The notes under the pieces are model-generated. The model was given only the letters and a program-made list of their open reading frames with translations. It did not search any database and was not told where the DNA came from. From NCBI GenBank assembly GCA_934047225.1, contig OW204010.1, positions 2,064,294-2,128,293 on the forward strand: DNA of 64,000 nt, in the 5' to 3' direction. The translations under genes and the position numbers were made by a program. Source of the DNA: Ypsolopha sequella. Taxonomy: Eukaryota > Arthropoda > Insecta > Lepidoptera > Ypsolophidae. Below are positions 43,471 to 56,170 of the stretch, in pieces (positions within the stretch are counted from its first letter, which is position 1; every line of letters begins with the position of its first letter).

Positions 43471-46093
43471 TACTGTTGACGGTTACCAACTGCAAAGTGA
43501 CGCTCGTCTGTTACTGCTCAAGCCGAAGATTTATAAAGGTCTGACCCCAATATCAACTTGGTCACTTTCGGGTATCCTCACATAACCGATTTTGTTGTAT
43601 ATGTTTTATATATTTTCGCGATTTCAGTACTATCACCACTAGTTCGCGATTACTATAATCACTAGTTTGTTTTCAAAACTACCAAAATATCACCGTGTAG
43701 TAGTAGGTACAGAATGGTCACATCTCTCTGTTACAGCACCACAGCCTATTGAGCTTCAAAAGTTATAGTTATAGGTTTACGCATAAAACAATGCTACATA
43801 AATTTATTTCTACCTCGCTACGAGGTGTGAATCATTTTGACACTAGCGATCTTTGTACAGGGGCGCGGGGCGTCTGCGCAGAGGCATGCGGGGAGCAGCA
43901 CCTGTAACTCCCCGGAGGTGAGGCCGATTGCTCAAGGCCGTTGGCGTGGGTAACCACCTTAAGTGTGAGAGGGTGTGCATGTGCTTGTACACATCGCGCC
44001 AAACTTCTAGCCCACTCTGAACACGAGGTGATTCATATTGATAGGTACAGTGAACGCATCGAGCTATACACATTGGACGTTGTAACTTTCTTAGATTCTT
44101 CCCTGTAGGGACTAATATCGTACAGCAAATGCTAAGCTTGATGTGGTCTCCACTTTACATAAAAAGTAATTAAACAATTTTAATCAACTTCAAAAAAAAA
44201 TTACTTAGGCTCATGAAATAATATTTTTACATAAAGGTATACACAAAACCATGGTAGAGCTGATGCTGGGCTCGACGGTGGAGATATGTACCACCATCTT
44301 ACTCGCAAACCCTCCAAATTTATTCGGGGGAGAGTAAGAGGACAGCTCTCAAACAGCCACAAAACCAGATGGCCCACCATACCTGGGACCGATCGATGGC
44401 AGTATAATATCCATCTCCAATTGCCGGCCCTTACGTAAAACAGACTGGTGACGGGCAGCGGCGTCACTGGTGCGAAGTTTTCGACACCGCGCTCACCAAC
44501 CCGCCTGCTCAGCGTGTGTGAGTATGGGCATTTCTTCCAGAAGGATCGCCAAGAGTGGCGAACTATCCAAAAGAATATAAGTGAACTAAAAACAAAGATT
44601 CAAATCGAGGCTGTAACGAAAAGAAAAGAATTCGCACGTACTGTTTAACACCTTCACCTTTCTCCGTAGAAAATAAGATTTAAAATAGGTCAATCCGATC
44701 AAATCGTTTGAGCGAAGCCGCCACGCATATTTAGTTTAAGAAATCATGTGTCATATTGCTTTGTACTTAGCATTCTAATTTGTTTGATAAGTACAGCAAG
44801 CGTCAAGATTTTTGTTTATGTTGAGTGAAGCAAAGCAAGGAACGAGTTTTTATTTCTATGAAATTCACTTTCTACGTGAACTTTGTTTGACTTGTGAAAG
44901 ATCAACTCAGTGCTTGATATTTATAATCGTTACGACATGAATCTCCGAAGGGGTTTTATAGGTGTTCCGAGTGTGAACTGTGAAATGTAAATCGGTACGC
45001 CCGCATTTCACCGACGATTAGCGCTTAATACATTGATGATTTTAAAAATATAACTCCTGTTTTGTAAGGTCGTATACTTAGGGTTAAACGTACAGGGGAT
45101 TAGTATCGCCAAATGGGTACTTTCTAAAGCCTCATTTACGGTTGCACCAAAAATATTGAAAAAAAATTGTATATGAATTATCAACTCTAAGAGAACATAA
45201 GCAACATTGTTTTTTTCATACCGCCAAAACTTCTATATAAAAAAAATTTCAACCGAATGGTGTTTTTTGGCTTGAAATCCCTACTGCTCCTAAGCGGCTC
45301 GGCTCTAAGCGGATAAACTTGATAGTTTTCAATCAAACAATCACGTCCGTGTGAAAAGTATAATTTTCTCCTATTTCGCCCTTTCAAAGACGCAGCGAGC
45401 GTCGTAACAGCCACTGTGCAAGGTGCGCTGATATAAATGTTATTTCAATGTCATTTCCGTCGATATCTGTACCAACCGACATCGAGTTACTAATTTGACG
45501 ACAGTAATCGCCTTATGGTGGTTGTTACAGCTGGTGACTGAGAAAGCCACAATTAAGGTCAAGTTTTACTCAGATGTAGATATAAAAAAATGTATGATAT
45601 ACTTAAGAATAAGTGAAATGATGTGCAGCAATTAAAATTTTAAATTTTTATCAAAACTTTTGACAAAAGACATACCAAGACCAGGTCTAATTTAATACCT
45701 AAGTCCGATTTAATTAATTAAGCATGCAAAAAAAACAAATTGAAACTTAATCAAAACGACGATATTTTAAGAGTTCTAGGGATTATTTCTGAAGAATTTT
45801 GCTACAATGTTTTTTTAAGCCCTTTTTTTCGCTATCCGGGGACCTAGTGACGTGACGTAATGCAGTACGCGCTGATATGAACGTTAATTCAATATAGTTT
45901 CTGTCGATATACGTACTGACACAGGTTGAATCAAGGTCGTTGGGAGCTACAACAGCCTTAGCCCAATTTTCATATGATAGTCTCTAAAATCGCAAGAATT
46001 TCAACTATTTAATTATTGATTTTGAAAGCTACGGAAATGCATGAAAGCTTGAAAAATAAAATAAAGTAACATTATACTTTTTGTGGGTTTTAA

Positions 46094-46919
46094 CCTTTAA
46101 CTGACGTGGTATACGTCTCACAGACGTGATTACTATTGTTATTACAATATATTTTTAAATACACGACGCGTGGCGCTACCCCTCCCTCTACCTTCCCCTC
46201 TTACCATCTTCTTACCGCCAGTCACGGCCTCGAGCGCGTCGAGTGAACACGTTACCACGCAGAAGCAATCGCCGTCTGACAGACGTTAGTACGGTGTTTA
46301 TGTACAAATCTTTGCACGTCTCTTGGTCGTGACCTCTGTGTTTACGTTGATATGCTCATAGTGTCTAATTGACGTGACCAGGTCCAGGAACGCGGAAAAC
46401 ATGTGCGGTTTGTCCCAGTCGCCTAAAAAGAAGGACAAAGTACTGTTGCTATCATTGCAAAAAGCCAATGTGCCTTACTTGCTGCCTTCAAGTATGCAAT
46501 GACTGTAAGCTACGACAGTAAAAAAATACCAAATTTGTGCCTTGTCATTATTTTTATTATTAGAGTAAGGATTTTAGTTTTTGTTGTTTTTCAATTATAA
46601 TTTATAGAAGTAACGATTGTTTGAGTTAATTTTTCGATTTATACAAAAGTTTTTTTTTTATAAAGGCTGAACTAAGTTCCTAAATTCAACTAAGTTAATT
46701 TTGTGACTTCATAAATAAATGTTAATAATTATTAAAATAAAGATGGCAGTTTTATTTTTGTTTGTAATTCAATTACCAAAATATGTATCCATCTATTTGT
46801 GAAACTCATACAGTTGGTATTGTTTGGTAAAATTAATTTAACTTACATTAATATTTTTACGTCTGTGAGACGGTACCTCAGCGTTACAGTTACATTTAGA
46901 CCACGTCGTCAGCCAAAGG
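46094..46919. mobile_element. piggyBac-type non-autonomous element, copy 2 (826 bp)
   Basis: Same length as 18091-18916 and nearly identical. TTAA flanks at 46090-46093 and 46920-46923. B1 (31798-31801) and C (49642-49645) hold single empty TTAA sites, proving a clean insertion. Confidence 0.93.
46378..46521 (+). pseudogene. C-terminal Cys-rich domain of a piggyBac transposase, copy 2
   Basis: Same frame, residues and TAA as 18375-18518. Catalytic part missing. Confidence 0.7.
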
Positions 46920-47285
46920 TTAATAAACATTTTAATCAGTGGTACTAAAAAGCGTAGCGTAAGCATAGGTACGGCATAGCGTAGCGTAGGCCAACCTCGT
47001 GCCCGCTGAACCGACGACCTGAAAGATGTTGCGGGTAGCGGCTGGGTGAGGATTGCGCAAAATTGCCCAGATTAGCGAAATATTGGAGAGGTCTATGTCC
47101 AGCAGTGAACGAACACAGGCAGATGGGTGGATGGCTGGACTAAAAAGTATACTTACTGGCCAAAAATCACAATAAATGGCACCACTTACCACGGTTAGTG
47201 GACATACTTAAATCCACAAATAAAAACCTTATATTAGGCAAAATCTATTCATACAACGGTTAAAGTCCGTATAATACGGCTATGG

Positions 47286-48849
47286 CAGTGGCGGTTTTCC
47301 AGGGGAGGCAATATAGGCAGTGCCTAACCTAAATAAAACCCGACTACTTACTATGCATACCTATTACTTACTTATTTATATCGTAATAAAAAATAAAATA
47401 ATTTTAAATAATTTTCAATTAAAAAAATAAACTATAGTATAAAAACTAATCCAAAATAGGATATCACGTGAGCATCGATGCACCGGGAACCCTTTTTACT
47501 TCAACGCGAGCGGCACGACCGTTCGTCAAAGGTCTGAAGCGCAAAGTTTTATTCCCTCTATAATTTGTGCAAAGTTTGAAATTCTGTCTTGCGCCTCAGA
47601 AACAATAATTAACGAGAGGTTTTACAAAGTTAACGAGACGAATTACGAGAATCTTATTACCTTGTGATAGAGTCGCTTCTTGAGAAGTCCGTTGAAAATT
47701 GTCTTTGTACGAGAGGCTCTTTATTTCGGAGCTTCGATAGCGAAGAAGATATTCGTTGCATTGGGTAGAGTGAGACGACATGCGTTACCGGAGCGAACGA
47801 CTCGATCCGACCGAATGGCAACGAAGCGCTGCCGCCGGTTGCCTCTGCGCGGGGCGGCTGGCTTCAAATTTCAATCATATCAAACAGTCGGTCGGTCGGT
47901 CGACCAAACAAAAACAACAAATTAGTCGAGTCTGTGACACGGGTTACACTTGATGCGTTAGCGTTCTTAGGCCAGTTAGTCTCGCTCGCGGCAGATCGTG
48001 CGTAATTTGCGTTATGTATCCAAAATTTGATATTGTGGCTTTGTTACTAATAACTCCTTTTGTATTGCGTAATGAAGCTGAAAAATCAAATGTAATTAAA
48101 ACGTGTTTTCGTCCTTGTCCTAAGTTAAATGATTTATATAAAAATAAAAAAAGCAAAATCGTAGAAAAACGTTTGTCCGCTCATTTCAAAGCTCGTGGTA
48201 CGATCGCTACAAATGGCTGTGCGGAAGTTTGTTTGTACTTACAAAAACTGTATTGTTGGCCGTGGCCGTGCGTTCTTTTGAGCCGTAATAAATCCACTTT
48301 TTCATTTAATGGCTATTCGGAATTGAAAAATATGTCGCGGGCTCGATGATGACTATTGACTTAATGACACATTTGTTTTGTTGGTTCCATCATATAATTT
48401 ATCATATTATAATGTGATATGAATGATGAAAACAAAAAGTCTGAGAGATTTTTATCTATTATAAGTACAAGGTTTAACAGAAAGGTGTAAGTGACCATAT
48501 TTGAAGAGCTTATTCAGTTAATGGTATAGAACAACTTTTACTATGGAGCCAATCCTGAAATCTCAAAAAAAAATCTGCCCTTCCATACATTTCAGCCGAG
48601 CGGCATTGCATTTTTCTGTGAAAAAAAATTTTTTTTTTCGACATTCAGAGTTTGTTCCATAATAAAAGTTGTCCTATACCATTGACTGAAAAAGCTCTTC
48701 AAATATGGTTACACCTTTCTGTTACACGTTGTATACATCAGTTAAGTTCAGTCTATACCGCGGGACCATAAGACCGCGAGTCCGACTCGCACTTGGCCTT
48801 TTTTTCCTTTTGGCGCCTCAGTCAGTTTTGAGGGCCAAAGCCGCCACTG
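47286..48849. mobile_element. hAT-type element in B2, 1564 bp
   Basis: Perfect GGCTATGG duplications at 47278-47285 and 48850-48857. The terminal repeat CAGTGGCGG is present at both ends. Slightly shorter than the B1 copy. It contains the transposase fragment 48014-48349 and nested element 48475-48724. Confidence 0.92.
48014..48349 (+). pseudogene. N-terminal fragment of a ZMYM1-like hAT transposase, copy 2
   Basis: 111 codons, differing from 32864-33199 at three residues. It ends with the same zinc-finger-like CWPWPCVLLSRN and NGYSELKNMSRA. No catalytic domain. Confidence 0.55.
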
Positions 48850-51753
48850 GGCTATGGTACGTTGATTATTGATTATTGTTTGACGACGGAATCGCGTATT
48901 TGGCTTCCGCAAATTGCAACGTTGCCAGCTAGCTCAATTTGTTTGCAGGGTCGATTTCCAATGAGCGGTAAAGTTTTTGAATTTAAAATATCAGTGGGGC
49001 CCAAAGGGTGAGTAAGAAGTAGTCTGAAAAAGTATCGAAAAACTTCAGCTGTACAAATTGATATGCGCAAAAAATATTTTTTTTATGTAAAACATTGAGC
49101 AAATGTTATTGATTGACATGGTACTTGAGCAATAATTATGCGATCTAAATTTTCAAATGTTTGCCTAGAAAATTCCGATATAATAACAAAAACTTTCCAC
49201 TACTTTTACAAGTTACAAATAACATAATTATTTAAGTGTTTTTTAATTCTGTTTTTAAAAATAACAATAAATGAACGTACCATAGCCGTATTATACGGAC
49301 TTCAACCGTTAGCAATGTATGAATAGATTTTGCCTAATATAAGGTTTTTATTTGTGGATTTAGGTATGTTCACTAACAGTGGTAAGTGGTGCCATTTATT
49401 GTGATTTTTGGCCAGTAAGTGTACTTTTTAGTCCAGCCATCCACCCATCCGCCTGTGTTCGTCCACTGCTGGACATAGACCTCTCCAATATTTCGCCACT
49501 CTTGGCAATTTTGCGCAATCCTCACCCAGCCGCTACCCGCAACATCTTTCAGGTCGTCGGTTCAGCGGGCACGAGGTTGGCCTACGCTACGCTATGCCGT
49601 ACCTACGCTTACGCTACGCTTTTTAGTTTATTAAATGTTTATTAAAACCCACAAAAACTATGATGTTACTTTATTTTATTTTTCAAGCTTTCATGCATTT
49701 CCGTAGCTTTCAAAATCAATAATAATTCTTGCGATTTTAGAGACTATCATATGAAAATTGCGCTAAGCCTGTTGTAGCTCCCAACGACCTTGATTCGACC
49801 TGTGTCGGTACGTATATCGACAGAAACTATATTGAATTAACGTTCATATCAGCGCGTACTGCATTACGTCACGTCACTGGGTCCCCGGATAGCGAAAAAA
49901 AGGGCTTAAAAAAAATGTAGCTAAATTCTTCAGAAATAACCCCTAGAACTCTTAAAATATCGTCGTTTTGATTAAGTTTCAATTTGTTTCATTGCATGCT
50001 TAATTTATTAAATCGGACTTTGGTATTAAATTAGACCTGGTCTTGGTATGTCTTTTGTCAAAAGTTTTGATAAAATTTAAAATTTTAATTGCTGCACATC
50101 ATTTCACATAATATTCTGTAGTATATATCATACATTTTTTTATATCTACATCTGTATAAAACTTGACCTTAATTGTGGCTTTCTCAGTCACCAGCTGTAA
50201 CAACCACCATAAGGCGATTACTGTCGTCAAATTAGTAACTCGATGTCGGTTGGTACAGATATCGACGGAAATGACATAGAAATAACATTTATATCAGCGC
50301 ACCTTGCACAGTGGCTGTTACGACGCTTGCTGCGTCTTTGAAAGGGCGAAATAGGAGAAAATTATACTTTTCACATGGACGTGATTGTTTGATTGAAAAC
50401 TATCAAGTTTATCCGCTTAGAGCCGCTTAGATGCAGTAGGGATTTCAAGCCAAAAAACACCATTCGGTTGAATTTTTTTTTATATAGAAGTTTTGGTGGT
50501 ATGAAAAAGAACAATGTTGCTTATGTTCTCTTAGAGTTGATAATTCATATCCTTGTTTTTTTTTAAATATTTTTGGTGCAACCGTAAATAAGGCTTTAGA
50601 AAGTACACATTTGGCGATACTAATCCCCTGTACGTTTAACCCTAAGTATACGACTTTACAAAACAGGAGTTATATTTTTAAAATCTTCGTCGGTGAAATG
50701 CGGGCGTACCGATTTACATTTCACAGTTCACACTCGGAACACCTATAAAACCCCTTCGGGGATTCATGTCGTGACGATAATAAATATCAAGCACTGAGTT
50801 GATCTTTTACAAGTCAAACAAAGTTCACGTAGAAAGTGAATTTCATAGAAATAAAAACTCGGTCCTTGCTTTGCTTCACTCAACATAAACAAAAATCTTG
50901 ACGCTTGCTTATCAAACAAATTAGAATGCTAAGTACAAAGCAATATGACACATGATTTCTTAAACTAAATATCCGTGGTGGCTTCTCTCAAACGATTTGA
51001 CCGGATTGACCTATTTTGAATCTTATTTTCTACGGAGAAAGGCAAAAGTGTTAAACAGTACGTGCGAATTCTTTTCTTTTCTTTACCGCCTCGTTTTGAA
51101 TCTTTGTTTTTAGTTTTTAGTTCACTTATATTCTTTTGGATTGTTTCGCCACTCTTGGCGGTCCTCCTGGAAGAAATCCCCATACTCACACACGCTGGGC
51201 AGGCGGGTTGGTGAGCGCGGTGTCGAAACCTTCGCACCAGTAACGCCACTGCCCGTCACCAGTCTGTTTTACGTAAGGGCCGGCAATTAGAGATGGATAT
51301 TATACTGCCATCGATCGGTCCCAGGTATGGTGGGCCATCTGGTTTTATGGCTGTTTGAGAGCTGTCCTCTTACTCTCCCCCGAATAACTTTGGAGGGTTT
51401 GCGAGTAAGATGGTGGTACATATCTACACTGGCGAGCCCAGCATCAGCTCTACCATGGTTTTGTGTATACCTATATGTGAAAAATATTATTTCATGAGTC
51501 TGAGTAATTTTTTTTAAGTTGATTCAAATTGTTTAATTACTTTTTATGTCCAGTGGAGACCACATCAAGCTAAGCGTTTGCTGTACGATATTAGTCCCTA
51601 CAGGGAAGAATCTAAGAAAGGTACAAAGTCCAATGTGTATAGCTCGATGCGTTCACTGTACCTATCAATATGAATCACCTCGTTGTCAGAGTGGACTAGA
51701 AGTTTGGCGCGATGTGTACAAGCACATGCACACCCTCTGCCTCTCACACTTAT

Positions 51754-52220
51754 GGCAATTACCATTGCCAAATTAGCAGCTCCATATTTGTCGGTACGAA
51801 AATCAACGAAAACGACATTGAAACAACGTCCATATCAGCGCGCAATGCATAGTGGCTGTTACGACGCTCGCTGCGTCCTTGATAGGGCGAAATAGGAGAA
51901 AATTATACTTTTCACTTGGACGTGATTATTCGATTGGATAATCTTATGTTATGTTTATAGCTATCAAGTTTATCTATTTATCAAAGCATAGATAAATTCA
52001 ATCGGCCAAGCCACTCAGGAGCAGTAGGGAATTTGAGGTCAAAAAACACCATTCAGTAAAAAAAAAAAATCATGTAGAAGTTTTGGTGGCATGAAAAAGA
52101 AAAATGTTGCATATGTTGTCTCAGAGTTGATTATTCATAATACATTTGTTCATTATTTTTGGTTTGGCCATAAACGAGGAGTAGGCTTTAGAAAGTACCC
52201 ATTTGGCAATAGTAAGGCCC
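51754..52220. mobile_element. TTAA-type miniature element at the A-B junction of copy C
   Basis: 467 bp, with TTAT at 51750-51753 (one base changed) and TTAA at 52221-52224. It occupies the site that is empty in copy 1 and filled by the 4.68-kb insertion in copy 2. Confidence 0.75.
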
Positions 52221-52712
52221 TTAAGTACTGATAAATTTCATACATAATGCCATTATGTACAGTTCCCAGCCGTTTATATGTAATGCACATCGTATCGTGG
52301 CGTCACGTCATCATTGTCGCACGAAGCACTAACAGTCCGATGAAAACAGACGACGATATAGCCGATGTGCATTATTATTATAACGTTCGCAACCTATGTG
52401 TGAATCTCAGCGAAAGAGATAGATTGACGAAACAAGACTTAAGCGAGCAAGACAGGATATTGCTTGGTTAGCTCCATGGAGGTATAAAAGCATGGAAGGA
52501 GTCATAAATATAGAATTCCGTACAAGGGTTGTTTATGGTTTTGGTCCTCTCCTTGGTGACCACCAGTACTTTTAGTCACCAATCGGTCACCAAGGAGAAG
52601 ACCACAACCATAGACAACCCCTGTACGGTGTCCTACAGAACGAAGCAGATTGTGTAAGTATCTTTATTTCTTTCTAATACATGAATATTTTCCATAAGCA
52701 GGAAAGAGAAGT

Positions 52713-52999
52713 TTATACAAGGTGAAATTTAATCAACCGCCAGAATTCATACTGGAGACTCGGTTAGTGATCAGGAACAATGTGTAGTGACACTACAGGT
52801 GAAATTCGAAAAAACATTTTTTTGCTCCTATACTGCCTAGACTTAGACTAGGAATTGTATTTGAACTTGTCCAGTTGATAAAGAAAGAAAAAATTTTTTT
52901 TTGGGATTTCGCAAAAAAGGATCATTTGACCTTGTTTCTGATCACAAACCAAGTCTCCAGTATGAGTTCCGGCGGTTGATTAAATTTCCCCTTATATAA
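52713..52999. mobile_element. Miniature inverted-repeat element, ~287 bp
   Basis: TACAAGGTGAAATTTAATCA at the left is complementary to the right end, and the arms extend about 65 bp (through GGAGAC and GTGATCAG). Single-ended relatives are at 14589-14640 and 60272-60350. Absent from A1 and A2. Confidence 0.75.
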
Positions 53000-53265
53000 T
53001 TATAGCGTTGTATTTTATGACTCCTCTATGCTTTTATACCTCCATGGTCGGCTCGCTTCGTCACAAAGCCGCGAGCCAAGCTGAGCTCCAATGTTGCCAT
53101 TTTTGGTAGGTTTACTACTATTTAAGTATTTTTTGACGAATTAAGTAGATTGTTTAATATGTTCAAGAAATATAGTAGATTTTTTACAAATTTGTGTATA
53201 AAATTCAATAGAATGTGGTACTTATCTTTTACTAGTTAAGTAGGAATGCAATAACGAAACGCTGT

Positions 53266-53600
53266 TTTTAGGGTTCCGTAACTCATAATGAAAAACGGAA
53301 CCCTTCTAGGATCACTTTGTTGTCCGTCTGTCCGTTCGTCGTCCATCTGTCTGTCAAGACTCTTTTTCTCGGGCCCTGTATGAGATATCAAGATGAAACT
53401 GGTACCAACTACAGAAGTCTACGGCTCCATAGTGCTGTACAAAAATCAAGCTTCTAACTAGACGCTAAAAAAGTTATTGCACTGTACATAATCAATTTCA
53501 TACAAATCTTTAACTCTTGCAAGGGAATCAAAACCTGTAGGGTACTTCCAGTTGACTTAAAAACTTAAAATTTCATGTACGTATAAGTATTATACCACAC
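53266..53600 (+). repeat. GGGTTCCGTAACTC dispersed repeat
   Basis: TTTTTAGGGTTCCGTAACTC followed by GGAACCCTTCTAGGATCAC and GTCCGTCTGTCCGTTCG matches a second widespread Lepidoptera-type block. It is non-coding. Confidence 0.65.
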
Positions 53601-54510
53601 ATATAGAAATAAATATTTTACCTTACACTTAATGGAGCCTTACACTCCATTAAAAACCAACGATAAACATGGAGAAATCCTTTCATAAAATACTTCACCA
53701 TACATTTTCACATTCTCTATGCTAAAACAAGACCTAAATCGAAATTATGAAAATGTCGCATAAAAATAATTTCGTGTTTTAAGAAAACATGATTTGATTA
53801 TCATGGCATACAAAAATACGCGCGGGGTGAAGCGCGGGGCCGGGGACGCTAGGCCGCGTGACGGTGTCATGGCAGAGAATATAAAGTATTCTGGTTGGCT
53901 CGCATTGTCATAGTAAAACCATATGGCATTGTACTACTTTGTAGCCGCGGTGAGCGGAGAGCGTAAACGCAAACTAATCCTGACGCAAACATCAAATTAA
54001 TTGACACCCTATTACCTGCGCGTAAGCACCATTTTAATTCAAATTTCAACAGTAGTGCGAGCGACACCTGCTGCTCGGTTTGTGTCGGTCGTTCAACTCG
54101 CAGGTGTGTACCTTGACCGATCGACCCACATATTACATATTAGGTCAATGCCTTGATTATTCGTTGCAATTGGTTTGTGATTATTGTGATAAGCAATAAT
54201 TTTTTGTTTCTTGTGTAAGAAGGGACTTGTTTGTGTTATTATTATTAATTTGCCGTTTTATTAATTAACACACGTAGTGTCGTCAAATTAGAGCATCGGG
54301 TGCTCGCGAACTGATAGGTATTTAAGTGGTGCTTATTGCAAAACTGATTGCATAGTTTTTCGCGTATTTAAGAATTGGGCACGAAATTAAGTAAGAGTAT
54401 CTTGAACAAATACCTAGGTGTCTTTATTATGTTTATTCTGACTCTTTATTATGACTCTTATAGCGCTGTAATAAGTTTCCATTTTCTTTGAGCGTAAGTT
54501 GCATGGGATC

Positions 54511-54746
54511 TGCCCCCCTATTCTGTATCTTTAGTTGCCAACTGTACTAGGTGCCTATCATTAAAAACATTGATCAAAACTGAAATTTCAAAATTGCCTT
54601 TATTGGGTATTGAACTATTAACGAACTGTGTCGTCACTTCAAGTGCGAACATATCCTTGGGAAATCGGAATTCGATGGTATATCTATGTTTTTGATGATA
54701 GGCACCCCGTACAGAAGGCAACTAGAGATACACATAATAGGCCCGC
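54511..54746. mobile_element. Miniature inverted-repeat element, 236 bp (first of pair)
   Basis: CCTATTCTGTATCTTTAGTT and the opposite end are complementary, and a second inner pair (GGTGCCTATCAT and ATGATAGGCACC) continues the arms. A1 shows the uninterrupted site near 28050. Confidence 0.75.
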
Positions 54747-54871
54747 AGTAAGTATAACCCGACCGCGAACATATTGCCGATGAAATGTATGGCGCGCTAC
54801 GCCATCGTCATCGGCAGTATTTTCGCGGTCGGGTTTTACTAGTAGCGCGTGTATCTGGAATCTGCTGGACC

Positions 54872-55105
54872 TGCCCCCCTATTCTGTATCTTAGGTTGCC
54901 AACTGGACAGGGTGCCTATCGTCAAAAACATAGATAAAAACTAAACTTTCAAAATTGCTTTTAGTGGGTATTGAACTATTTACGAACTGTGTCGTCACTT
55001 CAAGTGCTAACATGGCCTTAGACAATCGGAATTCGATAGTATATCTATGTTTTTGATGATAGACACCCAGTACAGAAGGCAACTAGAGATACATAATAGG
55101 CCCGC
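54872..55105. mobile_element. Miniature inverted-repeat element, 234 bp (second of pair)
   Basis: Same family as 54511-54746. The uninterrupted site is near 27920 in A1. Confidence 0.75.
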
Positions 55106-55150
55106 TGCGCGCTGTCTGCGTGGGCACTTTTTCTACTGTAGCGTGGGTAT

Positions 55151-56062
55151 AAGTTGCCTTTATGTATTAGATATCTCAGAAACTAAGCATTTTAGAGGGT
55201 ATGTTTCTTTGAAATAGTTGTTCGGTATCATTGTCTCAGACAAATAGGACAATAAACCCAAAGTCAATTTTTACCAAAAGACAAATAAGTAAATGAAGAC
55301 ACTTGACAACGCCTAAAAAAAATTTCGGGCTTAAGAGACAGACCTTATATAGGTGAATTTAGAAGTAAATGCTTTTAATTTATAATTTAAGGACATTACA
55401 GACGTTGGCGGATCCAGAGGTCTCAATTTGAAATTTTATGGACATAAGGCCTCAAGACAGAATATCGATCAGATGATTTTTTATATAATGGATATTTATA
55501 TTTCAAGTGACAAATACTGATTGGTAAATTTCTGTAAAAGTGATAGTTTTCGAGATAAAAAATAACCTTTTTTTTGTATGGAGAAAAACAAATATTATTT
55601 TTTTCTCAAAATGTTTTAAAGTGTCGTGGGTTTGGCTTCCATATTATGAATAATCAAGTGATCCTCTACTTAATAGTAGTTTATGCTACAAGGGCGAAAA
55701 GGAATAATTTTTTTAAACGTAACCGAGTAATTTATTGCTCTTACGCCCGTGTATCATATACTACATTTTTCAATGCATAGTGTGAGGAAATAAAACAAAT
55801 ATAATCAAAGAAAACAATTTCATTATTAAAGTTGAAAGTTACATTGTTACAATTTTGCAAGTAAATGATTGACCCAAAAGGGCTGTATCCAGAACCGTTA
55901 AACAGTGGAAAAAAAGTATAACATTTATGGTACACAGGAAAGGTTGAAGGTTAGCCAACTTCTCGTAAATAAATAAAAAAAAATAATAATAAAGCCCTAG
56001 GGCAAAATAATCGACTTTCTGTTCGGTTTTGAAAAAATATAACGTTTGCGGTCACTTGCGGC
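55151..56062. other. AT-rich, no supported feature
   Basis: Short overlapping ORFs on both strands (for example 55574-55780) have no recognisable content. No repeat shared with the rest of the window was seen. Confidence 0.35.
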
Positions 56063-56170
56063 TAGGGAATGCAATCTTGCACCTTAATTTCAATCCCGGT
56101 ATTTGCAAGATTTAAAAAAATCAATCTCGCAAGATCTCCGTATTAGCGAGATCTTGCACTTATAAAAATT

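Larger units (their letters stand above)
39278..43958. mobile_element. 4.68-kb TTAA-flanked insertion between A2 and B2
   Basis: TTAA at 39274-39277 and 43959-43962. In copy 1 the same place is a single TTAA (29671-29674) with A and B joined. The left end keeps GATGGGTAATTTCTAAAGCC, homologous to the miniature TTAA elements, and the right end read in reverse, GGTGGTTACCCACGCC, resembles their other end. The interior is a mosaic: a SINE (40050-40330), a LINE-like block (40790-41150), exon-like cassettes, a TA-flanked inverted-repeat element and another palindromic element. No transposase ORF was found. Confidence 0.6.
43959..48862 (+). repeat. Segment B, copy 2 (B2)
   Basis: Second copy of 29676-33804, carrying an extra piggyBac-type element at 46094-46919. 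It continues directly into an inverted piece of the B1 right flank at 48863, so B2 and C form a large inverted duplication. Confidence 0.9.
48863..55150 (-). repeat. Copy C: mainly inverted A+B unit
   Basis: In order: the reverse of 33805-34210, then of B (about 49276-51750, lacking the hAT and 826-bp elements), a TTAA-type element in opposite orientation (51754-52220), then the reverse of A from its right end back to about 27885 (52225-55150). Insertions at 52698-53797, 54511-54746 and 54872-55105 are absent from A1 and A2. C is the most diverged copy. Confidence 0.85.
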
